The notes beneath the pieces are model-generated. The model was not told where the DNA came from. It saw nothing but the letters and a program-made list of their open reading frames with translations, and did not search any database. Of a stretch of DNA of 64,000 nt, positions 22,607 to 33,700 are shown in pieces (positions within the stretch are counted from its first letter, which is position 1; each line of letters opens with the position of its first letter). Source of the stretch: Microstegium vimineum (Eukaryota; Streptophyta; Magnoliopsida; Poales; Poaceae); contig CM039130.1 in NCBI GenBank assembly GCA_022036555.1, forward strand, positions 8,959,964-9,023,963. The letters run 5' to 3'. The translations under genes were made by a program, and so were the position numbers.

Positions 22607-25441
22607 CTCCCCCTTGGCCAATTATATGTCATGTGCATGCCTTGTTAACAACTCTCTACCAAAAACCCAGTGGGAAAAACGGTAGGAGAAAAGAGTACAT
22701 CACATGCATTGCTTATGTTGCATTTGTTGTCTCATTAAAAACCTTGCATGAGAAAACCCAATGGGAAAAAACTCATCAAGGAAAAAGAGTACAACAATTG
22801 ATGTCTAGGTCAGGTCTTCAGGACCGACACGTGATCTTGAAGATCATGATCATGAGCTATGGCTTCAAGATTGATCTCCCCCTAAACCATGCAACTCTCT
22901 AAGTCACCGCATGCCAATTCCATGGACACACTTGTGAAAGCTAGAGGCGGGTAGAGATTTTGTGAATAAATCTGCAAGATTCTTACATGACCTTGTTTGT
23001 AGGATATTTATCTCCCCACTCTTTTGTAGCTCATGTGGGTAAAAGAATTTCGGGGCAATATGCTTCGTGAGATTGCTCTTGACATAGCTCATATGCATCT
23101 GTGCAACACAAGCTGCATTATCTTCATAGATAATGGTGGGGGTGTTGATGATATTCATACCACATGACCTCTGGATGTGGCTAATCATCCGTCGTAGCCA
23201 AACACATTCTCGTGTGGCTTCATATAGGGAAATTATCTCTGAGTGGTTGGTTGATGTGGCAACCAGAGTCTGCTTCACAGACTGCCAGGAGATGGCTGCA
23301 CCACCATAGAGAAACACAAAGCCAGTTTGAGATCGGGCATTATGGGGGTCGGACATGTAGCCAGTATCCACATAACCTACCATAGTTGGATCCCCCTTTT
23401 CGGAAACCATAACCCAAGGTCATGAGTGCCTTTTAGATATCTGAGGATGGTTTTCACACCAACCCAATGCCTTTTGGTGGGTGCAGCACTGTACCTGGCC
23501 AACAAGTTCACTGCGAATGCAATGTCTGGTCGTGTGCAATTCGCGAGGTACATTAGTGCCCCAATGGCGCTGAGGTATGGAACTTCGGGTCCCAAAATTT
23601 TCTCATCCTCTTCCTTGGGTCTAAACGGATCCTTATCCATGTCCAATGATCAAACGACCATAGGGATTTTCAGAGGGTGGCACTCGCCCATATTAAACTT
23701 CTCAAGTACCCTCTTTGTATAAGTGGACTGATGTACAAACACTCCTTTAGGGAGGTGTTCGAGCTGTAGGCCCAAACAGAACTTGGTTTTACCCAAGTCT
23801 TTCATCTCAAACTCTGCCTTGAGGTAAGTCATTGCTTCCTCAATGTCCCTTGCAGTCTCGATGATGTTCAAATCAATGACATAGACAGAGATGATGCAAA
23901 AACCATCATTAGATTTCTTTATGAAGACATAGGGATAATCATCATTGTTGGTGTAACCTCTCTGCAGGAGAAAATTACTCAAGTGGTTGAATCACATCCT
24001 TCCAGATTGTTTTAGCCCATATAACGACCGCTGCAGGCGAACACTAAACATGTTGCGGTTTTGATTCGGTCCAGGGATCTTGAGTCCTTCTGGGACTCTC
24101 ATATAGATTTCCGAATCAAGTGACCCATATAAGTATGCGGTCACAACATCCATCAACTGCATTTTCAAATTCAAGTTAGCTGCCATAGATATAAGGTATC
24201 AGAATGTTATGCCACTCATAACGGGAGAGTATGTTTCATCATAATTGATGCCGGGTCTCTGCGTGAACCCTTATGCCACTAGCCTCGCTTTGTATCTTAC
24301 CACCTGACCATGTTCATTCCTCTTCCGGAGGAAGACCCATTTGCATCCTACAAGGATGACTTTGGGAGGTGTTAAGACTGCAGGCCCAAAAACCTCTCTT
24401 TGATGAAGCGAGCGCAACTCTGTCTCAATTGCTGCTTTCCATTTGTCCCAATCTGAGCGCTTCCGGCACTATGTTATGGACTTTGGTTCTAGATCCGGAT
24501 CCAATGAGTCAACAATTTTTTAGGCAAAATATATGTTGACAATAGTGGTCTTTCTATTATACGACTCTCCTGACTCCACATAATTAGTGGCGATCACTTC
24601 ATGATCGTCCTCACGCTCATCATGATTTCCCAAAACGATTGAGCTAGGGTGTTCCGATCTTCCAATGCGATAGTGCGCATGCGATGCATTGGGGTTTCCA
24701 TCTTCAAGATGGAGTCCTTCAGGGACTACCTCAACTTCAGGTTGAGTTGCCACTTCACGGGCATTTTCAACTTCAAGTTGAGCTTCCTTCCTTAATTGAT
24801 GCAAGTGGCTCAGGTCCTTTCCTCTGCGGACGTCTCCGTGGGACCTTGTCCTGAGCACCTGGAGGTCTCCCCCTCTTCCTAGGATTAGGAGAGACAATGG
24901 AGTTGGTAACTTTCTGGGTACCTGTACTCTCTCCGGCGCATTAACTGCAGGTATATGCGACCTTGTCACTCTTTTGTGATCAGTGAAGGCGTCTGGCAGT
25001 TCATTTGCAAGACTTTGCAAATGTATGATCCTCTGGACTTCTAGTTCAGATTCACTGGTGCGTGGGTCTAAGGATTGCATTCCATACAATTTTCCGGCAT
25101 TCTTCTTGATGCCTATCGCCCCCTAATGCTGGGAAATGTTCTTCATCGAAGACACAGTCATCGTATCGAGCCGTATGAAGATCCCCTGTCATAGGCTCCA
25201 AATACTTGACTATGGACAGAGTCTCATAACCCACGTATATCCCCAACTTCCGGTGAGGTCGCATTGATGTACGTTGGGGTGGTGGTATTGGCACGTATAC
25301 TGCATTGCCAAATATACGCAGATGAGAAATACTTGGTTCTTTTCCACGCACGAGTTGTAAGGGGGATGTATCATGATATGCAGTTAGCCTGAGTTGGATT
25401 AGTGTTGCAGCATGCAACACTGCATGGCCCCAACACTGCAT
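22607..25441 (-). pseudogene. Copia pol remnant (integrase end, reverse transcriptase, RNase H)
   Basis: From right to left on the minus strand: integrase C-terminal part with TSPLQLVRGKEPSISHLRIF and GYETLSIVKYLEP (25052-25441); a linker; RT pieces MQLMDVVTAYLYGSLDSEIY and RLQRSLYGLKQSG (23992-24186), KAEFEMKDLGKTKFCLGLQL (23650-23982), NCTRPDIAFAVNLLARYS (23377-23646); then RNase H with DTGYMSDPHNARSQTGF, YEDNAACVAQ and NLADLFTKSLP (22904-23410). Stops and frameshifts separate the pieces. The RT active site reads YVID where YVDD is expected, so one catalytic Asp is lost. Gag, protease, the integrase core and the 5' LTR are missing: the match ends abruptly near 25441. Confidence 0.85.
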
Positions 25442-26364
25442 GTCATTATAATGTAGGTATTACAACTAGTATGAAATCGGTAGTTCTATAAAAATAATTT
25501 GAATGGACAATATATTTAGTACTCTATTTGGACTATAAATTTCTCTTGGAATGTCTCAAGGATCAATAGCATAAAATGGCGATTTAAATAAATATGTCTA
25601 CATGCAACAAAACTAGGACGAATAAATACTAATGCAATCCAAATAACTATGAATCTAGCAGTAATATACATATTATATTTTGAGGAGAATCATGGAGTGA
25701 TTTAAATTAGTTATGATTTTTTAGAGAAAACGTAATTGCTATTATTTTAAGAAAATACAATACCCCTATTTGAAACTAACTATAGTTTAAATTTTTTAGA
25801 AAAGCTGAAATAACTTATAATTGGAACGGTGGAGCGGAGTAAATTTTAGACACATATAAGCTCATATATAAGTAAATGTTACTGTACATTATTTCTTAGG
25901 CAATCACCTCTGGTAAGCTTGGGAGTTTCGAACATAGTCGAAGGATGGAATAGCTTTCGTAATTTGTTTCCCACCAGGGCCCAGGGCCCATTTTCTTTTG
26001 TCTCCTGCTCTGCTCCAGATCCATCCAAGCCTTTCTGAGATGGTGTGGCCCCTGCTACTGAAAAAGGGCATATACATGGGCCAGGGCCCACCGACCGGAA
26101 AGCTCCAGCTGAATTGCACATCGCAGTCCCCAAAGCTCCTGGCGATGAGGATGCTTTGCCTGGGGACATTGGAAGCTTTACCAACCTGGCAGCCTCATGA
26201 CAGGGAGAAAATGCCGGCTGCAGCATCTTTGAGATAGTCAGAGGCTGTCAGGGTGTCATTGGTTGTTCGCAAGTTGTAATAATTAACTACTGTTGAAGGA
26301 ATTGATTAGGCACGTTTTGAGTCTTCTTGCTATAGTCAGCCATTGTTTATGAGCTTATTACATA
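25442..26364. other. Intergenic sequence, nothing recognised
   Basis: 25442-25880 is AT-rich. 25880-26230 has moderate GC and an open frame on the minus strand with no recognisable family; I do not support it as a gene. Confidence 0.4.
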
Positions 26365-26612
26365 CTCTTTCCGTTCCATTAAAAATATCGTTTTAGAATT
26401 TGAAACATTTTTATTTAACCATTTGTCTTATTTAAATTTTTTGTGTAATTTTTATTTATTTTATTAGAATTTATGTTATTATTAGATATACTTCAATAAT
26501 ATTTTATTTATTTTATTATTTACATAAATTTTTTGAATAAAATAAACAGTTAAAGATTAAACGAGAAATCTAAAAATAAAAAAAAGCGACATTTTCAGTG
26601 AAACTGAAGGAG
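26365..26612. mobile_element. Stowaway MITE
   Basis: The left end is CTCTTTCCGTTCC and the right end, reverse-complemented, CTCCTTCAGTTTC, each flanked by TA (26363-26364, 26613-26614). Inside, AAAAATATCG pairs with CGACATTTT. The CTCCNTCCGT start, TA duplication and 248-bp AT-rich body are the Tc1/mariner-derived Stowaway pattern. It lies about 1.1 kb upstream of the TPR gene. Confidence 0.8.
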
Positions 26613-27758
26613 TATCTCGGTTCCCATTTCCAAATGAGATAGGGTACTTGTCACGAATACTAGAAATGTACATAACACAACATTAACATTCTTGTTTCTA
26701 GCTCTTAAACTACCATTGATGGCTTCTATGATAAGTATCTATGCATACCATTGTGATTATATGACTTACATCGACAACAGTTATATGATCTAATTATCTA
26801 CTGCAGCTGTAGGCCTTTTCGTTTATGCCACTACACTTGGTGCAGTAACAAAGAATTTTATGAAATAATTGACAGTTTAGTTATGAATCTGTACAAATGT
26901 GAACTTTAGAACTAAGGGATTAGTTGTTCTTAGGTATGAGTAGTTTAAGGAACACAACCACTAGTACAACTTTCTAATATCTTGGATCTTGCTTTTGGTT
27001 TCTTTCTGGTTTTCCAAATGGGTGAAAATTGAGAGTTTTTTTCCAAGAAAGTCATAGAGACCGACCTCTAGTTTTATACAATGTTTTTTCTCACAACTGA
27101 ATAGCTAAGAAACAATATCAACTAGTTTATCAACCGCATAAACTATCAGCCAAACTTATTTAGTTGTTTTGACCAAGTAATTATAACATTATTTTACAGC
27201 ATAGTTCATCAAAGTTTTTTCATTTCAGAGCCGAGCCAACCGGACTACTCGTATTAAAATTTTTTAACTAGGGTACCGTCAATTTGAAGACATTCATTTT
27301 ACTTTGTCCAGCAAACTTTAATTTTACATTGCGATTATATGTACTGCATGATAAAATTAAAAGCATTGGACTACCTTTTTTTAGCCCGTTCAAAACTAAA
27401 AGTATCTTGAGGATTTTAGCATCACGGGTGTCCATAAAATGCAGCAAAAGTTTGTTTTTACTGACTCGATGGTACCTCTCACTGGTTTGTAGAAACTGCC
27501 AAATTCACATTGGAGAAAGAAATACCGGAAATAGAAAGTCGTTTCCCGTCAAGAGATGGCCTGCCATTGCCAAACACCTCCGGGGGGAAACAAAAACAAA
27601 ACAAGAGGCCAAGAATAGAGTTGGATCTCGCCTTCTCCCTCTCGTAGATGCAGTCGTACCCAACGGCGCCTTCCCCCACATTGTCCTAGCATGCTCGCCG
27701 GAGGAATCGCGCTACCGTGGCGGAAACGGTGACGCATCGGGATCGGCGGCCGGCAGCG
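26613..27758 (+). promoter_or_regulatory. Upstream region and probable 5' leader of the TPR gene
   Basis: The sequence is AT-rich to about 27540 and then becomes GC-rich up to the start codon, as is usual for grass promoters and leaders. I could not place a TATA box with confidence. No other gene is seen. Confidence 0.4.
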
Positions 27759-30700
27759 ATGGCGGCGGCGGCGGCGGCGGAGTGGGACAGCCGGAGCGAG
27801 GCGAGCCCTACCGTGGACTGGCCACCGGCGGCCGCCGCGTCCCCGGTAAAGGGGAAGGCGGCTCTGCCTGAGTCGGATGCAGGCGTCTCGGCGTCGGGCT
27901 CGTCGGAGACCAAGGTCGACGACGGCAACATCCAGGAGGCGGAGTCGTCGCTCCGCGAGGGCCTTTCCCTCAACTACGAGGTCTCGAAATCTCTTTGCCC
28001 CTGCCGTTCGTTCTTGGCTTGATCTGGGAACGTGAAATATCCGGTTATTTCTGGCGTGGTTTGGGCGAAATGGGGTGGGAAGATGAAATCTTTGTGGTGA
28101 ATGCGAGTCGGTGCGACGTTCTTTGTCGTGCTTTGGAGGAGATCGGGTGCGGCGAAATTTTGCGCTCCGAAACTGCACGCGAAATGGCGTTTTTATGTTT
28201 GGTTCCTTTCATTTCTTTTGGAACTTGGAAGGGGGACTGCGTGTTGGAGATCGATGTTGGTTCTTTTCATGGGTCGTAGTGACCATCCTCAGGGGATGTT
28301 TTTAAGAACATCGCGTGGATTGGTCTTGTTGAGCAGTATTTTTGATGTAGCTATCCAGATTTGTAAATGATGGAAATGATTATGCCTTGCGTCCAAAATT
28401 TCTACTTTTCGTGGAGAGTTTCAATATTGAAAACCAAAGTAATGTAGAAGTTGTTGTGTTGTTGGTATACATAATTGTCTGAATTCAAGTGAGGATATGT
28501 TTGTAAATGATATTGCTTTTATTTAAATTATGTGGCCAATGGTCTAATCGTTTGAATTATGATTACTGTTTAATTTAATTGGTGGGTTATGTTATTTGTG
28601 AATTTGTGGCTCATTGTGTAACTAGACGATCATGATTCTATCCCTGAGTTGTGGGGATGTGGCTATTGGTTTAGCTTGTAGGATTATGCTTCACCTGTGG
28701 CTTGTTATTTTATTTGGTGACTTTGGAGGCTGCATGGCATTCTAGAACTAGCAAAGTGGTGCCGTTTTTGGAGTTCAAATCAGACAGTAAGGTGATATTT
28801 TTTGTTGAATTTAGAAATAATTCACACTATCTACAAATGGGAATTGAATGTGGAAAATCACCACATGTTCTTATGTTACTGTTTCTAGTGGTTACTGACA
28901 AAAGGATGACCATCTCCTTTTGTTTTCTCTAGTTCTCAAAAACCATAATGCAAAGGTCAACTGTGCACGTTCAATTTTAATGCTGTAGCAATTTCATTTT
29001 TATGGGTTCAAACCATCACCAGATGATTATTCTTCTCTGTTGGTACTTTTCTTCCTTAATGTTTGTTGTGGTGAGAAGATATTCCCTTCAGTTTCTTTAT
29101 TTTTTCTATAAAATGATAATGCAGTTTTGATGCCAGCTAATGTTGAATCAACTTATTTGATGACAAACAAAAGAATCTTGGACACATTTTGTAGGACAAC
29201 GATGATTTGTTGATGCCAAGATTTCAGAATCTTTATTTCTCTATACTGAGTTCTGAGTTACTTTATGACTGTTTCATCAATATCAAATTAAACACTGTGT
29301 TGTTTAGATAATGATGGAAGTCAAGTCACTTATTTGTACGCTTTGCTCTAAAACCTTTGTTTTAAAAATTGATAATTGTATGTATACTAGCTAAGATTGT
29401 TTGATTGTGGCCTGTAACTGTAACCAGAAAGCACCACCACCACGGTAACCAAAAATAATTTTTAGTCCCAAGCAAGTTGGGATAGGCTGGAAATGAAACC
29501 AAGCATCAGCCACCAACAAGAGGGAAAAACAAGAGAGACAGTCTTAGTGTGTGCCCAGTGAAAATTGTGCATTCAGTTCTTTTTTTTACATGACGATCTT
29601 TGTTCTCAATAATTTTATCATGGGACTGCTTTCCGATATTTGTATTCATTATCTTTTTGCCAACAGCCTACATAAGCCTCTATCTGAGGTACTAAACTAT
29701 AGTTGTATTTATTGCTGCTAACTGTGCTTTCCGTATTTTCTGTTAATATTAGGAAGCTAGAGCTCTCCTCGGGAGACTGGAATATCAGAGAGGCAATGTG
29801 GAAGCTGCTCTGCGAGTATTTGATGGAATTGACCTTCAAGCTGCTATTCAGCGCTTCCAACCATCTCTTTCTGAAAAGCCACTCTCGAAGCGAAATAACA
29901 AATTACGGTCAGATTCATCAAATTCAGGATCACAGCATGCTGCTAGCCTTGTTCTTGAAGCCATTTACTTGAAATCAATGTCTCTTCAAAAGTTGGGCAA
30001 GGCAATGGGTATGAAATGTTCATCTCGCTATATAATCATATCAATTAGGTTTATCTGACTTTCTGAAGCCATTGACTTGCAGAGGCCGCTAAACAGTGTA
30101 AAAGTGTCCTTGATGCTGTTGAAAGTATCTTCCAATGTGGCATACCTGGTGTTATGGTTGAACAAAAGCTGCAGGAAACTGTCAGTAAATCTGTTGAGCT
30201 TCTCCCAGAACTTTGGAAGCAAGCTGGGGCCTATCAAGAAGCACTTGCTTCATACCGCCGTGCTCTTCTAAGTCAATGGAATCTCGATGATGAATGCTGC
30301 ACAAGGATTCAGAAGAGATTTGCTGTTTTCTTGTTGTACGGTGGTGTAGAGGTGGCACCTCCGAGCTTGGCTTCACAAACTGAAGGTTCATTTGTTCCTA
30401 GGAATAATTTGGAAGAGGCAATCCTATTGCTTATGATACTATTGAAGAAGTGGTTCCTTGGGAAGACACACTGGGATCCATCTGTTTTGGAGCATTTAAC
30501 CTTTGCATTGTCACTGTGTGGCCAGACATCTATTCTTGCCAAGCACCTCGAAGAGGTTTTACCTGGAATATACCCTCGAACTGAGAGATGGTATAGTCTA
30601 GCATTGTGCTATTTTGCAGCTTCCAATAATGAAGCTGCATTAAACTTGTTGAGGAAATCTTTGAATAAGAATGAGAGTCCGAATGACATAATGGCCCTTC

Positions 30701-33700
30701 TGTTAGCTGCTAAGATATGCAGTTCCAATTATCTTCTTTCTTCTGAAGGTGTAGAGTATGCAAAGAGAGCAGTCAAAGATGCCGAATCATCAGATGGGCA
30801 TTTAAAGAGTGTTGCCCTCCATGTTCTGGGAGTTGCTTGTCCAAGAAGTCTAAGGTTGCTTCATCTGATCACCAAAGATCTCTCTTGCAGACTGAGGCTT
30901 TGAAGTCACTTAATGAGGCAATTTCTCTTGACCGTCACAACCCAGAATTAATATTTGACATGGGGATTGAGTATGCTGAGCAGCGGAACATGCATGCTGC
31001 CTTGAAATGTGCAAAGGAGTTTATTGATGTAACTGGTGGATCTGTCTCTAAAGGTTGGAGGTTGCTATCATTGGTTCTTTCTGCACAACAAAGGTATTCA
31101 GAAGCTGAAGTAGTGACTGATGCAGCATTAGATGAGACCGCAAAGTGGGAACAAGGGCCATTGCTTAGAATAAGGGCTAAATTGAAGGTTGCTCAATCAT
31201 TGCCCATGGAAGCAGTTGAAGCATATCGCACTCTTCTTGCTCTTGTTCAGGCACAACGAAAGGCTTATGGATCTGCCAAAAATGGCACAGAGGTTTGTCT
31301 ACTCAAATACAAAAGAAAATATTTTAATGCGCACAGTGTTTTTATTTCAATGTGATAGTTTGAGATTTCTGTGAACATGTTCAAAATCCTTATTTGCTTG
31401 TAAAAGAAGCTTTTGAGATTCTTAGATGTAAAAACAGTACCTTCTTCCTAAGGTGTCCAGAATTCCAGATTATCACACTAAAAAGTGTTATCCAAAAGAT
31501 TTCTTCTTGAAACTGCATTTATGTTTGTCCAAAAGAGAGCCGTTTTGGTGTTTGTATTAACTGCTGAAGTGGACTAACATAGATGCACCCTTTCTAGAGT
31601 CTAATTTCATTGAATTACATTTCATATACCTTAGCATATCTTCTTGATGTCTTATTCTATGTGAACACTCTTTTTCAGGATGACGATGATAAAGTGAGCG
31701 AATTTGAAGTTTGGCAAGGTCTTGCCAACTTGTACTCTAGTCTTTCATATTGGAGAGATGCAGAGATTTGCTTACAGAAGGCTAAAGCCCTCAAAACATA
31801 CTCTGCCACAACCCTTCATGCAGAAGGTGAGGAAACATTTGTTACAATTCATGTTTCATTTTATGATGCCTATGCCTCTGGCTATTGGGGATGCAATTGC
31901 TAGAATTGTGTCCTTGGATTGATGGGCCAACCCTAGATGGGTAGCAATGTAATAGAGTCATACATGGGCCTCTGTCACACACATTCCAACACCCCCCCGC
32001 AGTCTCAACTACCGGCGCAGCGGAGTTGCAGACTGGACAAGAAAGAAACAAGAGCACACACACAAGCCCCCCCCCCCCCCCCCCCCCACAGACACAACTA
32101 GCCACTGGTAATGTTGAGGCTGGAGCGAAACTCGGAGAAGGTGGAGGACGGGAGGCCCTTGGTGAAGATGTCGGCAAACTGGGAGGTGGTCGGGACGTGC
32201 AGGACCCGAACATCGCCGATAGCGACCCGATCCCGAACGAAGTGGAGGTCGATCTCCACATGCTTGGTCCGCTGGTGCTGAACAGGGTTGGTGGAGAGGT
32301 AGACCGCGCTGACGTTGTCGCAGTAGACAAGCGTGCTCTGGGAGAGGGGGCTGTGGAGCTCAGCAAGAAGCTGTCGGAGCCAAGAGGCCTCGGCCACGCC
32401 GTTAGCCACAACGCGGTACTCCGCCTCGGCACTGGAACGGGAGACAACCGGTTGGCGTTTGGACGACCAAGACACCAGGTTACCGCCTAGGAAGACGGCG
32501 TAGCCGGAAGTGGAGCGCCGAGTGTCCGGACACCTAGCCCAGTCGGCGCTAGTGTAGACCACGAGCTCGGTGGAGGAAGACCGGTGGAGTAGAAGGCCAG
32601 AGTCGACTGTGCCGCGGAGATAGCGGAGGAGCCGCTTGAGAGCAGTGAGGTGTGGCTCGCGAGGATCATGCATGTGGAGACATATCTGCTGCACTGCATA
32701 GGTGATGTCCGGCCTGGTGAAGGTGAGGTACTGAAGAGCACCGGCAAGACTCCGGTAAGCGGTGGGGTCGGTCACTGGTGTGCCCTCAACCTCTGACAGC
32801 TTGGCCTGAGTGTCAACTGGAGTGGAGCAGGGCTTGCAGTCAGTCATCCCCGCGCGCTCCAGGATGTCAAGAGTGTACTGCCGCTGGTGAAGGAGACCCG
32901 TGGGACGAGGCTCAACTGTGACCCCGAGGAAGTGATGCAGCACACCCAGATCCTTCATAGCAAACTCCTGCTGAAGAGAGGTGATGATGCGTCGGAGGAG
33001 AGACGGACTTGAGGCTGTCAGCACAATGTCATCAACATAGAGCAATAGGTAGGCAGTCTCCGCTCCATGGCGATAGATAAACAGAGACGTGTCTGACTTG
33101 GCCTCCACAAAGCCAAGTGTCAGCAGGAAGGCAGCAAACCGAGAATACCAAGCCCGAGGCGCTTGCTTGAGGCCGTAGAGGGACTTGTTGAGCCGGCAGA
33201 CCATATCGGGACGAGAAGAGTCAACGAAGTCTGCTGGCTGACTGCAGTAGACTGTCTCAGTCAGAGTGCCATGTAGAAAGGCATTCTTGACATCCAGCTG
33301 ATGCACGGGCCAGGAGCGAGAGAGAGCCGGTGAGAGAACCGTGCGGACGGTAGCCGGCTTCACCACTGGACTGAACGTCTCGTCGTAGTCGACTCCAGGG
33401 CGTTGAGTGAAACCCCGGAGAACCCATCGAGCCTTGTACCGCTCGAGGGAACCATCAGCCCGCCGCTTGTGTGTCCAGATCCACTTGCCCGTGACCACAT
33501 TGGAGCCCGGTGGACGAGGCACCAGATCCCACGTCTGGTTGGCGAGGAGGGCCGCGTACTCCTCTTCCATTGCATGACGCCAGTGAGGATCCGACAGGGC
33601 GTCACGAACGGAAGAGGGTACCAGAGAGATCCACGGCTCACCGGGCATCGCCGCAAGAGCCCGGGGCGGCAAGGTACCAGCCGCGTGCCGCGTCACCATG

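Noticed and set aside
25879..26226. 115-codon minus-strand frame
   Set aside because: No recognisable family and no continuation by splicing; composition is not clearly coding.
27284..27871. 195-codon plus-strand frame at the start of the TPR gene
   Set aside because: Its phase differs from the conserved exon 1 frame, and its end is Gly/Arg low complexity from the GGC run.
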